This document shows positions 39,328 through 51,877 of a stretch of 64,000 nt of DNA, one piece after another. How positions within the stretch are numbered: position 1 is the first letter of the stretch; each line of letters opens with the position of its first letter. Origin of the DNA: Theocolax elegans (Eukaryota; Arthropoda; Insecta; Hymenoptera; Cerocephalidae); contig CM047430.1 in assembly GCA_026168455.1 (NCBI GenBank), forward strand, positions 70,471,044-70,535,043, in the 5' to 3' direction. The position numbers and the translations under genes are program-made. The notes below the pieces were generated by a model that was given only the letters and a program-made list of their open reading frames with translations, was not told the DNA's origin and ran no database searches.

Positions 39328-40194
39328 AAGAAATGAAAATTTAATTACCGACGTTCTAAGATTTATTCATTTGAAAAAGTATGCGCGCAGCAGCTGCATC
39401 TGCACGTTTATATACGCGCAGCAATTACGTACAAAGAAATACATCACTAATTTTTGTTGTCGTCCATATAGTGGTCATTTGGGAATCGATGACGCGTATC
39501 GCAGTCCTTTGTCGTGCATAGATTTTCGTGAAAAAAAAAAAAAAAAATATTATATCCGCGACCGCGGCTTTTGTACGTAGCTTCAACGCACCTGGTCAAT
39601 TTTAATAGTCGTACATACACAATGAATTCGAGTTTTAAAGGCATGGGTCAACTTGATTTATTTGCCAACATAACAATGTATGCAAATTTGATATATTATA
39701 TTGTACGATGTGCGTTTGTGATATTGTGACCGTTAAACAACAAAATTTATATATTTTATATAATATTAAACGGGCATTAATATTTGTATATCATATCAAA
39801 TGAAGATAATATATATATTATATATTAAGGTATATGATTTTAGTTATTTATGGAAATAGAATGATATGAAGTTGCTATGGAAATATCGTAAAAAATGTTT
39901 TGCACAAGCATATTAATAACAAGATCGCAATGTAAATATAACTTTCAATTTTACAATTATACATTCGGTACGTAAACGTTCGATAGTAAACGAACACTAC
40001 AATTGACTTTTAATCAAATACATAGGTAGTTTAAATGTAAGCGCAACTGTATTTGTAATTAAAATGTTGAAAATCGACAAATAGTATCAAAGCCAAATAT
40101 TTTAATGGCAGAACGCTTGATATACCGAAACGGTATGAAAATCTATCCCAGTTTGCAAAAGTGAAGCGAGGTGAAACGTGAGAGTGAGAAAGAG

Positions 40195-40230
<36 letters not shown>

Positions 40231-41963
40231 CGTGTACAACGTCGAGGAAATAAAACTTTTTCAAAAAGAATAAATTCGATCAAAAGCGAGCGAGTGAATG
40301 GGCCTCTGTCTGGGTTCCGACCGTTAGGCATCTCTTACAATGCCGTATATTTTTATAGCGATTCGCGACGCGGCTACATCAACACGACCGGTTTTTCACT
40401 TGCGCGCGTGGACATCTGCCGCGGCTGCGCCAAATTCATCATCCCCGACTGATCTGCCCCGACCTTTCGAAAGATCCTCGTGAAAAAAAAATACACATAT
40501 ATCCACACACACACATACCGACGTACACACAGATACGCGCATACGTGCACAATATATGTGTATGTGTATGTGTATGTGTGTGCGTGCGTGTATATATGTA
40601 ACTCGATGATTGGCCGAGGCAGCTGAGCGTTGAAACAAAAGAGCCTATCAATCAATTCCGCGGCGCACAATCCGAGCGAATTGCATTAACCTACAGACAT
40701 ACATACGCGTGATATTCGATGATTTTGCATCACCCTTGACATTCAACAAATTTTTACGTAAAATTGTTTAAATAACTCGTTTTTTTGCGGTATACGACAT
40801 CTGTTTTATAATACTCACGAGTGTGATCTCCATAAATTAAATTCGGGATGGTTCGGTTTTTTTTTTTTAGTTTGCGAGAACCATCACTGCATTATGCATC
40901 GACACGTCGAATTCTCTCGAGTCTTGGTGTTTGGGGTGAGTCGCTCGGTTATCTTTCGTTGCGCGCGAATGTTACCCTCCCGCTACGGTTTGAAATTTAT
41001 TTCGAGCGAACATTGCGAGGTTCGAGACACACCCTCTTGCATGTTATCTTACCGAGGGAGATTAGCTATAGCTTCTTTTTTTTTAGTTTGACTTTTGCGC
41101 ATTTACGCGTACAGTTTCATTTGTTCTATGCAAATTTATTGATTTTAACGTTATACATTTATTTAATACGTTCGTTAATTGAAATAAAAATTGTATAAGA
41201 TAACTATTATCGTCTTCTTAAAACGATAATAACATTGCTCACATATTTTGTATAATCGTTCATAACAAAAGGTACATTAACAAATATAATTGATAATTGA
41301 AAAAAAAGTACATCTTATAAATAAAACTATTATAGTAAAGATAATATGTGAAAAAAAGTGGAAGCCTCGAGAGTAATAAAATAAAATAAAATATACCAAG
41401 TTAAAAACGAGTTTACGTGCGTCTATTTTAAAAGCGCATCAACTCGCATCCCTAATGATTTTCAATTTTGTTCTCACGCGGTTAAAGCTGGTTTTAGAAG
41501 GTGATTTAGACGGACGTTCTCAAGCGAGCTTTCCGGAGATCTGATAAATGTGAGGCTTAATTTCGTGTTTCGGAGACTTGGTACAGAGAATGAGGCCCTA
41601 TCACGTACACACACACACACGCACACACACGCACGCACACTTCTATTTACTTTCTTGCTCTTGCAGTTATTTCGAGGGTATGCGGGTCTGACGACGGCAC
41701 CCTTATACACATTGTCTCGTAAAACATTCGCACCCCCATAAGGTATATCAACTCGGGGCGTTGGAATTTACTTAACGATAAAGGAAGATTTAAGGATCAT
41801 TATCTGCTGGAGGATGAATTTATCTCGTTTCAGATTATTTCGCGAGGTCCGATTGGATAAATGTAAATATTTGACACGTTTCTCATTGTGTCGTTGGTTT
41901 CTTTGATACGCTTAATCTTATGTAATGATGGATATATACGGAGTGTTTCGGTAAAATTGTATG

Positions 41964-42713
41964 CCCGCGTAAAAAAATGTACGTTGGTCTAAACTTCATA
42001 TAAAGTTTAGGATAAAATAAAGTTTATATGAACGTGTCCAACGAGACATTGCCGAACTTGAGAAATTTGTTGATTAAAATATGCAAATGTTTATCTGAAG
42101 TTTATCGAAAGTTTTTTTGAACGTTTTATAAAGTATTTCGAAATTTTACGATAAAGATAATCATTAGGTAAAGTTTGGCATAGCCTAATATATACTTTAG
42201 CTCAACTTGATTATAAGTTTATACAAATTTGATCAATTAACCAAACATTTACCTTAATGATGTTAAACTTTATGTAAAGTTTGAACCAACTTTACATAAA
42301 CTTTATATGAATTCAATCATAAACTTAATAAGAAGTGTTTATGAACTTTGCGTATTTATTAAGGAAAGCTAAAATTTGACAAAATCGAAATAAATACTTT
42401 ATATATATTATATATTAACTTGATAATAAGTTTATTAAACTTTGATTAATTTATAATGTTAGGTAGACATTTATCTTAATGAAAATAAACTTTCTACAAA
42501 GTTTGAATAACTTTGTATAAACATTATACGAAATCTATCCTTAGTTATTTTTAACTTTGTACTTAATATACATTATGATCATGATTGGAATGTTCACTCT
42601 AAATATATAATTAAATACGTGAGTGCGTCCCAAATCCTTCACCAAGCAAGCAGATTCGTGGTTGGAGACCTCGATAGCTGTCCGTTACATGAGCTCCCGA
42701 TTTATATTAAAAT
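41964..42713. repeat. Left 750-bp terminal inverted repeat with subterminal motifs
   Basis: It is the reverse complement of 51878-52627, with equal length and only a few differences (for example GGAGACC versus GGAGTCC near 42665). It is packed with short inverted units related to ACTTTATRTAAAGT, for example around 41991-42030, 42225-42310 and 42420-42530. Arrays of this kind are typical transposase or accessory-protein binding regions in CACTA elements. Confidence 0.9.
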
Positions 42714-43139
42714 ACGCCACTACTTACATTTTTAAAAGAGGCTAATAATTCAAACAATACAAATTCGTGCAATGGAAGAATGTCAACGAAGAAAGCCATC
42801 ACAATATAAGTATTAAAGAGAATCGCCATCGTTTATTTGCCGTTCTGGTTTGCCACTTGGTCTTTTCTCTACGTCATTTTGACTCTCCATTCAGGTAAGT
42901 AAAGCAAAAATTTGTTTTATTTTACTGATAATGGATTAATTGCATGTTTGAACCAACATACACTCAGGTGAAAGAATTTACTCATTGTGCAAATGCATGC
43001 AATGATAATAACACCGATTTATACAAACGAGATTTTATATCTATATATTTTTTTAGATTTTATATTTTGAAATTGTAAGATTTAGTACATATTAATATAA
43101 CAAAGATTATATATATAGATTAATGTTAAACAAAAACTA
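42714..43139 (+). other. Non-coding left interior of the transposon with a strong splice donor
   Basis: No open frame of note. A consensus donor, CATTCAG|GTAAGT, lies at 42894/42895 on the + strand. It might end a 5' exon of the transposase transcript, since an acceptor lies just before the transposase start at 48086. This is speculative. Confidence 0.3.
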
Positions 43140-43145
43140 TTTATT

Positions 43146-45923
43146 TTACGCATGATTTTCTTTTCCAAACGATTTTTTCTTTCCAGGTTTTTCTTGTTTT
43201 TCGTTTATTATTTGTGATTTTTTTCCCCTTACTTTATCTTTGTTTTTCTTTTCTTTTCCTGTGTGTTCTTGCAGCTCCTGCAGCTTTTCTATCTTTTCAA
43301 GTGCCTCCTCTACGTAACTATCTTTCATATTCTTCTTGTTTTTTTCCAATTCTGATAATGTTTGCTGTCTCTCTATTTCTTCTATGTTTCTAAATAATTC
43401 ATTCCCATAATTATCTTTCTCTTCCTCTTCTTCATGTTCCAATGTTTCAAAACTTAACTCTTCATGCTGAATCTGTAATGGATTAAGATCAATTGTATTA
43501 CGTAGTAATACGTGTATAATGAAGGGGGGGGGGGGATGAGAGAGAAAACACCTCCGGTTGAGAATTTGTGAAACACACACTAACTAAATTGATATAATTA
43601 CTTTAATAAATCATTATATATTAATTTTTTCATATATTATTTATAAATATCTACTAAATTACTTTATTTATACTCTTAAGATAACCGTCTTTTACTTTTA
43701 CCTGCTTTGCACTATCTTGCATTCCACTATTGCTGTTTTCCTTTTTTTTTTTAGTGGTACGCAAAGTAGCACACATAGCTGTCAAAACTTCTCTATACCT
43801 TTTGGGTGTAAGAGTGTATTTTTTTTTTGGTGCATTTTTGTTAACAAATTCTGCGAAAAAATGATGTATTATATTATTAGCGTAGAAACAAGAAAGTGCG
43901 AACACACATAAGAGAAAAAGAAAAATGCAACATGGAAAAAGATACAGTGATAAATGTAAATTTAGTAAAATGAATATATATAATTTACGTTGAACTCCTT
44001 CATAAATATTTTCAGGAATTGGTTTCCATCCATTTTTGCCCGTTGGTGAACTTTTTCTTAAAACTTCCTCAGTTAAAATTAGCTTCATCAACTGCCTCAC
44101 CATTTCCTTAGGTTTTTTATAATATATAGTTTTAATATTTTCAAGTCTACGGCGATTAACGAAAATTCCCGTTCCTTGAATAAGTTCCACCTGAAGATAA
44201 CATTTACAATAATAATTGTAGGTTTTACTTTTTTCAGAAAACTTTATATTAAATAAACTTGCTTCCTTTGTTGATATGCTTGTTTGATAAGTTTCGTGCA
44301 TTTCAGGGACTAGAAGTGTTTTTTTATCATAAGACATTTTGGCTTCTAGCAAACCCTAAAAATGTTAATAAAAAGTTTATAATATAATCAGTTTGTAAAG
44401 TATTCATTTCCTTAATCAATCACCTTAATTTCTGCAACATTAACATGTTTAGCTAACTCAAGGAGCTCTTTCAATTTTCTAAAATCTTCCATTGTCACTA
44501 AAAATATTACATTAAGACTTTTCATTATATCGTATATTAGATTAAATGTGTGTGTGTGCGTGCGTGCGCGTGCCTGTGTATCTGTACGTGGGTGTGTGTG
44601 TGCGGTTTTCCTTGTTACTTCCTGATTTACGTATCACAAATCGTTCGATTACTGTATGCTTTTTGGAAAAAAAGTTAAACATAAAAATATCCATTTTATT
44701 AGGTTTGAAAAAATAGCAAGTACGAAAAATCATGAATCACATCGGTATGTCGGATAAACAGGAGCCGATTTGTATAACAGAAGTCAAATGTAAATTAAAT
44801 TGCCAAATAAGCGCTAAAAGGATTCAGTAAAGAATAAAAAGCTGTATTATTTTAAAACGAAAAACAACTGAACTGAATTTGTTATGGCGGGATATATATA
44901 TAATAAACTTGCGATTAGGGGTTTATGCCGCCTAAGAAAGAGAGAGAAGATACATAGTTTATAATGTACAAAAGAGAGATTCGGATTATGGAGCCAGGGT
45001 GTATTTTACATATATGTATATATATATATCACATGTATGTAAATTACTATCATCCAATCTGTCTTCGGAGTTATAGTCTGTTAATTTTTGACGCTTACAA
45101 GAGTCTTCATTACTGCTATCTATTTCATCAGTTACTTGCTCATGCGCGATTCTATAATTAAATAGACACCTGATTAAAATTTTAGACAATTTCAAATTTA
45201 GAGCGAGAGCGAAAGAGAGAGAGAGAGAGAAGGAGAGAGAGAGAGGGAGAGAGATAGAGCGAGAAGGGAGAAAAGAGAAAGAAGGGATAGAGATACAGGT
45301 GCATAGTATTTACTGATACTCAGTTTTCTTTTCTGTATAATCCTCATTTTCAAAGATTGACTTTTTTTTCAGAAATGCCCAATTTTCATCAACTGCAACT
45401 TCCTGCTTAGCAGATTTAGTAGCCTTCCGTTTTTGCTTACTAATTCTCTTTTTTGCGATTAAGTCAGGAGAAACTAGGGACAATCTGTCTGGTTTAATTA
45501 TTTGCCCATCTAGAGTAACCTCAATTGAATTAAGAAACTCTTGGTTTTCTAAAATTAAAAATTTTACTATTAAACAAAATTTACTAATAAACAAAATTTA
45601 CTATTAAATAAAATTTACTATTAAACAAAATTTACTATTAAACAAAATTTACTATTAAGTTAAATTTATTATTAAACAAAATTTACTATTAAACAAAATT
45701 TACTACAAAACAAAATTTACTATTAATTATTAAATTGTTTTTATATTATACTATTACCGTTTGTTTTTAAGACATTTACGGAGTACCATTGTTTCCCCCA
45801 TTTAGCGACTTTGCTGTTTTCTTCCTCCTTTCCATCGTTGATATCTTCAACTGGAATGACACTTACTTTGCGTGAATCTTTCCAGAAGACTAAAGCCCAC
45901 ATTATTTGGATAATCGCTTTCAA
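43146..45923 (-). CDS. BEN-domain protein, seven exons, carried by the transposon
   Basis: Exons read leftward: 45923-45758, 45548-45314, 45151-45048, 44497-44424, 44355-43989, 43850-43702 and 43472-43146. All six introns are GT-AG and every junction keeps phase, giving 473 codons plus stop; AATAAA follows the stop directly. The N-terminus (WALVFWKDS...WGKQWYSVNVLK) resembles insect BEN proteins. Residues about 249-345 form the BEN domain: ELIQGTG, RLENIK, KPKEMVRQLMKLIL, TGKNGWKPIP, then after the fifth intron YREVLTAMCATLR. The C-terminal 108 residues are Glu/Lys-rich and probably coiled coil. BEN domains bind DNA and recruit chromatin repressors. The start could instead be the internal Met at 45902. 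It is divergent from the transposase and probably co-mobilised. Whether it aids transposition is inference; a captured host gene is the alternative. Confidence 0.8.
45199..45258. repeat. GA-rich low-complexity tract in BEN intron 2
   Basis: Interrupted GA and GGA units of about 60 bp lie within the intron at 45152-45313. Confidence 0.85.
45553..45735. repeat. ~18-bp tandem repeat in BEN intron 1
   Basis: About ten imperfect copies of AAAATTTACTATTAAACA fill most of the first intron (45549-45757). Confidence 0.9.
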
Positions 45924-46385
45924 CCCTTTGATAAGTTTTTATTTTTCTGCCGTCGCTATTCGTTGAATAAACTTGATTGCTATTGATAATGGAAGTAAAT
46001 AAATTAAAGAAGGAATAGGGAATCGAAGAATCAATAAGAGTTGTAATAGTATATTACACATTTATGGAGGTAAAGTATTGGTGAGCCTATATTACGCGTA
46101 AATTGTTTACACAATTTTTTTCAACGACGAGGCCGAAAATGCAACTATATTTGTGCTTATCAAACTCATGCGAAAAAAGGAATCTTTTATGTTAAAAAGG
46201 TTAGTTTAAATAATATTGACGCATTTTATGATTGTGTTGCTAAAAGGATAAAACTATACTTGGATGAAGGAAACTCTTACTGTATTCGAAATAGCGGAAA
46301 TTGCTATTCATAGGACATTGCCTAGATAAATTTTGTTGTTAATTTACAATGAAGATACGTTAATTACAATAATATGTATAAACAA

Positions 46386-47958
46386 AATAATTAATAATTA
46401 TTTTATTAATTATAAAGAGAGATTACTTTGGATTGTAAATTTTATCAAAGCAAAAAATTAATGAATTAGAATTTGTACATTTTTTAATTGCCTTAATTTT
46501 TTATAGTATAAAAATTGTAAAAAGATAATACAAACGATTGAAAGCGCGCAAAAATCCTTGTCGTTCGATTAACTCTTGATATTCGCTCTTTGTTGCACCT
46601 GGTTAATCTGTCGGCGTCACACAAGCTCAAGAAACTAATTTTTATTCAAAATAGAAACTTGCTTTTCCAATAATCTTAATCCCCTGACGTCCTCCTGTAT
46701 ATGCCTCTGAATGGAACTGCAGTCTATCTTGCAAACAGGAGGGTTTATAAGATTCAAAGAAAAGAAAAAAATATGCGTTCTATTAAAACTAAGTTTAAAT
46801 AAATTTTAAAATACTTTTATTTACATTAAAACTTGCGTTCTTAAATTTATAGACAATTTCACCGATGTTTTTTTAAGGTTAGTAACCTCTTTTACATTTA
46901 AAGCAAAATTAATAGTCTTTCAAATTCGACTAATATCGCTTTTACAATTCCATTGTTTATTTTCTACATACATATATATATATACAATAAATAACAGAAC
47001 GATTTAATATTATGTTTGAACCGAAGTTATATCCTCCCTATCTTACCGACCTCAAAAATAATTTAAAAGCGTTAATTTGCAAAAATGTAAGAGAATAGTA
47101 AAGTTCTATTATTGATAATCAAACGTAAGCATATATGAACAAAGATATTTATTAGTTTTTTAAAAATATCCATTTTTTAAAAACCAGTAAATATCTTTGT
47201 TCATATATGCTTACGTTTGATTATCAATAATAGAACTTTACTATTCTCTTACATTTTTGCAAATTTGCAAACGCTTTTAAATTATTTTTGAGGTCGGTAA
47301 GATAGGGAGGATATAATTTCGGTTCAAACATAATATTAAATCGTTCTGTTATTTATTGTATATATATATATGTATGTAGAAAATAAACAATGGAATTGTA
47401 AAAGCGATATTAGTCGAATTTGAAAGACTATTAATTTTGCTTTAAATGTAAAAGAGGTTACTAACCTTAAAAAAACATCGGTGAAATTGTCTATAAATTT
47501 AAGAACGCAAGTGTTAATGTAAATAAAAGTATTTTAAAATTTATTTAAACTTAGTTTTAATAGAACGTATATTTTTTTCTTTTCTTTTGAATCTTATAAA
47601 CCCTCCTGTTTGCAAGATAGACTGCAGTTCCATTCAGAGGCATATACAGGAGGACGTCAGGGGATTAAGATTATTGGAAAAGCAAGTTTCTATTTTGAAT
47701 AAAAATTAGTTTCTTGAGCTTGTGTGACGCCGACAGATTAACCAGGTGCAACAAAGAGCGAATATCAAGAGTTAATCGAACGACAAGGATTTTTGCGCGC
47801 TTTCAATCGTTTGTATTATCTTTTTACAATTTTTATACTATAAAAAATTAAGGCAATTAAAAAATGTACAAATTCTAATTCATTAATTTTTTGCTTTGAT
47901 AAAATTTACAATCCAAAGTAATTTCTCTTTATAATTAATAAAATAATTTTTAATTATT
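46386..47958. repeat. 1.57-kb near-perfect palindrome between the two transposon genes
   Basis: Left arm (46386 to about 47166) and right arm (about 47175 to 47958) are reverse complements at roughly 98% with only a few bases of loop. The arms include CTGACGTCCTCCTGTATATG and its complement. Weaker inverted similarity (about 80% where alignable) continues outward to about 46280 and 48085, for example TATTCGAAATAGCGGAAA at left. No open frame crosses it. It occupies the divergent promoter region of the BEN and transposase genes. Confidence 0.93.
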
Positions 47959-48145
47959 CCTTTTATACATTTTATTATAATTAAAGTATTTTGATTATAA
48001 ATTAACACTTAGGTTACTTATTTATATTTTGATAAGAAATAAAATTTTGCTAAGTATTTTCCGCTTTTTCGAATATCGTCTTTGCAGGTAACTTCGCTTA
48101 TTAAGGGATAATTCGTGAAACACATTTCCAAAAAGAACGTAAAAA

Positions 48146-51100
48146 ATGACTAAACGCAAACACACCTTTAATGAGTATTCTCGGGCTAGAAAAAGTATAA
48201 TCTTATCGTCAATAAACGATAACAGTGATGATAGTGATGATAGTGATGACAGTGATGATTCTGACTCAGATAATAGTAGCGGCAATGCAAATTCGTCTGA
48301 AAGAGATAGTATTTGTAGTTCTACAAGCTACATTGTCAACTTAGACAATACTGGTAATGTTTCCTATTACTTTATTTAGTAAATGTAAATTAAAAATATG
48401 TTTTTTAATGTTGATTATAATATCTACTTCTCGATATAATTAATTTAGGTAGTAACCGGAATGAAGCAGCGGGTAATATCTCGAGCCATGAAGATTCAAT
48501 CAATGAATCCAATTGCAGTCAAAATGATGAAATCCTTGAAGATTGCAATTTAAGTATGCAAAAAATATTTTAAGATATTCTTCAATTTATGTAAACTGAT
48601 TCACACAGTTATAGTTATGCCACTGAATTAGTGAATACCGATTTTGATATAATATATTTTTGTTTACTGTTTTTTTTAATTACAATTAAAGAAAATATAT
48701 ATAATATTAAAATAATATTAAGCTTAAAATAATCTACTAAATAATATTTGTGGCTTCCCGGCTAAAGAGCTTGAGTCTATTTTTTTAATGAGTGTAATAG
48801 ACACCTCCGATACCGGAAATCGCAAAAGTAAGATTTTCATCGGTGCATAGTGGGTTAAGTCCGTTTTTTAAAATTATTCCTGTAAAAAGACATAAGTCCA
48901 CGGTGTGCTAGCTTTACTTATGTTTATTTCCTAATTTAAACCTACAATTTATTTTTTATAACTAAATATAATTAACTACAACTATAGTTAAATAATATTT
49001 GACTTATTTTTTAATTTGCTTATAATAAAAAGTTAATCTCTATATTATATTTAATTATAAATTATAACTATTTAATTATTTATAATTTACATTGGCTATA
49101 CATAATGCATTTAGGATTAAAAATCGTTAAATTTTCGTGCAATAATTAAAAACATTTAAGTCCTACAATTTTTAAATATTAAGATTATACAGAGATGTTT
49201 TTTACAATTCCTTTTTGCTTATCTGAGTTTTACATTACCACGAGTATTACTTATGTTCATTAAATGATTGGATCTAACACTTTCATAAATATATACTTAT
49301 AGATATTGACGAAAATTCAAGTGAATATAATCGCAATGATGGGACTGAAAGTGAAAACGACAATAATACTACAGAACAAAGTATCATTTCTGAAGATTCA
49401 CAAGTTATCTCTGATTCAGAATCATCAGATTCAGAAGATTCCGCAGAGGACAGTGATGACTCAGATAATGATAATGCACTAATTGCCAATGCTAATGAAC
49501 CCTTATATGAAGGAGCACCGTTATCTGTAGGTGAGAGTATTTTAGCGATTTTTACTGTTGCTATTAGACACGTCATATCAGGTGTACTACTAGCAGATAT
49601 TTTATCGCTTGTAGAGTTACACTGCATGAAACCGAATAATTGCATAAAAACTTTATACAAATTTAAAAAGTTTTTTTCTTCCATTGAAACTCCTTTGGTC
49701 AAGCATTTCTATTGCAGTTTATGTTTTTCGAAAGTAAATGAACATGTTTGTACTAGGTGCAATCAGAGCGAAAATATCGACTACTTCATAGAAATTCCCG
49801 TAATAGCACAATTAGCGTCTATGTTTAAACGAATCGGATTTAAAGAAGCTTTAAACCATCGTTTTACACGAACTAAAACAAATGAAAATAACTACGAAGA
49901 TATTTATGACGGGTCAATTTACGAATCCTTACCTGAAGATTTTAAAACTAATCCAAATAATGTCACCTTTTCGTGGAATTCAGATGGAGTCCCACTTTTT
50001 AGGTCTTCCAAAATCAGTATTTGGCCGTTTTATCTCATGATAAATGAGCTACCGTTTGAGTCACGAATAAAAAAGGAAAATAATATTGTAGCAGGGTTAT
50101 GGTTCGGATCGCACAAACCATCGGCAAATTTGTTTTTATCTGCTTTTGAAAGTCAATTTACAGAATTATTTAGAGGAGTCGACTTTAAAATACCTAATGA
50201 AATTAATTCTTTGAGAGTTCGCGGTATGATTGTAAGCGGTACATGTGATTTACCAGCTAAAGCATTATTTCAAAATATGCAACAGTATAACAGCAAGTAT
50301 GGGTGTACAAATTGTGAAATAGAAACACAGAAAATAGAAAATGTTCAGGTATATCCATTTAATCCAAATTTCACTTTAAGAACTTCAGAAACCACAAGAC
50401 TGTATGCTCAACAAGCACTAGAAACTAATGTACCCATTCGCGGTGTTAAAGGGCCGACTGTTCTAAGAATATTAGTGCATGATCATATAAATTCGGCAGC
50501 TATTGATGAAATGCATTGTATTTATCAAGGGATCATGAAAAAGTTATTGTCATTTTGGTTTGATTTAGAACACCGAACTCATTCCTCATCTTTACTACCT
50601 TATATTGATATGATCGACGACAAAATTAAAAATATAGCTCCCCCAGCATTTATTAATCGACTACCTCGGAAAATATCCGATTATTCCAATTGGAAAGCTT
50701 CCGAATTAAAAATGTTTCTGTTGGTGTATAGTTTACCTGTTTTACGAAGTTACATGAGGAAAAGATATTTTCAACATCATACTCTTCTAGTGTATGCAAT
50801 TACTTTATTAAACTTTACAAGTATAAGCGACGAAATGATTAGAACAGCAAAAAATCTCCTGACTGAATATGTTTCCAGATTTGATTATTTATATGGACAA
50901 AAATATGTTACTTGCAACATTCATTTATTATTACATTTAGCAGATGATGTGAAGAAATTTGGACCAATATGGTTATTGTCTTGCTTTCCATTCGAAAATT
51001 TTAATGGAATCTTAAAGAAATATGTACACGGATCGAAGAGTCCTCACTTACAGATTTGTTCTGCGTTAAAAATATTTCTGTCTTTAAATGAAGTGAAGGA

Positions 51101-51179
51101 TAAATTAATTCGTAAGGATAGTTCCGCTTACTATTTTTGTAAAAAATTGAGCAGTCAGGTACGCATCGACGTAAGGTAA
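48146..51179 (+). CDS. CACTA/EnSpm-type (tnp2-like) transposase, three exons, C-terminus frameshifted
   Basis: Exons 48146-48353, 48449-48553 and 49303-51179 join in phase through GT-AG introns to give 729 residues. The N-terminus has acidic Asp/Ser-rich stretches (about residues 30-45 and 125-160), a conserved EPLYEGAPLSVGES segment, and a zinc-ribbon-like CxxC-x8-CxxC (Cys 242, 245, 254, 257). The core shows WNSDGVPLFRSS (Asp 332), GTCDLPAKA (Asp 420), AIDEMHCIYQG, and HLLLHLADDVKKFGP followed by FPFENFNGILKKYV (Glu 669). These match the tnp2 and DUF4218-like blocks of CACTA transposases; the Asp/Glu residues named are my candidates for the catalytic triad. Such enzymes cut and paste DNA at terminal repeats. 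The frame stops at 51179 although homologous-looking sequence continues in another frame. Confidence 0.82.
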
Positions 51180-51697
51180 AACAAATAGACGAGAATACTT
51201 TTGTAATTGGTGCATGTAAAAAGACGACACTAATTCCTGATTATGTAATAGATGTGTTCAGATGTAATAACTTGGTAATAGACGAAAAAAAATGTCATAT
51301 ATTTTGTAGGCTCTTGAAGAATTCGGTTTATTATGAAACGGACGTTTACGCCGCGAAAAAAAAAACTAATTCTTCGTATATCCAATTTGTACATAATGAT
51401 AATATTCTTGTTGGCGTTATTAGAACATTTATAAGATTATGTAAATGTTCATGTTTGCTTTCATGTGAAGATTGTAATTTACAATGTAAAACTTACGTTA
51501 TTATTAACGAATGTATTATAGAAAAAGTTTTTAAATGTGATTTTACTAGTGATTACATACCTACAATTTATACCTGTGAAAAAACGGAAGATTTACGATT
51601 AATTGATGTAAACGATATTCGAAATGTATGTTACTGCGTATGTGTAGATGAAAATGTATTTTTAATCGAGTCGAATAATAAACAACGGTTCAGTTAG
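51161..51697 (+). pseudogene. Out-of-frame C-terminal part of the transposase
   Basis: Shifting the reading frame by one base at about 51155-51160 opens 178 codons to a stop at 51697. The sequence starts with a HRRKVKQ-type segment, which I believe follows the FPFENFNG region in related transposases, and later has Cys-rich motifs (CKCSCLLSCEDC). The simplest reading is a one-base loss near the GG at 51158-51159. A spliced explanation would need an intron of about 30 bp, which is implausible. This copy probably makes a truncated enzyme. Confidence 0.65.
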
Positions 51698-51877
51698 ATA
51701 TTAAAAAAAATGTATTAACACTTACAGTTGAGCTTATTTATTTTCTAATGTCTAATGTATTAATTAAATCACAAACTGTTACAAAAAGAAACTTTTATTT
51801 TTTAACATAAACATCTTTAACAATTTATTATCTATAGAGAAATACTTACAATATTTTCAAGTCTTAATATTTAATCG

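Larger units (their letters stand above)
22193..41963. other. Presumed giant Tet intron, left part
   Basis: I found no coding exon. The stretch holds one MITE (24745-24975), many GA/CT, CA/GT and TA microsatellites, GC-rich patches at 23160-23460 and 31850-31990, and motif clusters at 35638-35794 and 37515-37588 listed separately. Intron status follows from the Tet donor at 22192 and the absence of a partner exon. Confidence 0.55.

Noticed and set aside
44173..44220. Extra intron within BEN exon 5
   Set aside because: A GT...CAG pair would excise only about 40 bp and the sequence reads through in frame, so I left the exon uninterrupted.
45553..45735. CRISPR-like regular repeats
   Set aside because: This is a simple 18-bp tandem repeat without unique spacers, inside an intron of a eukaryotic gene.
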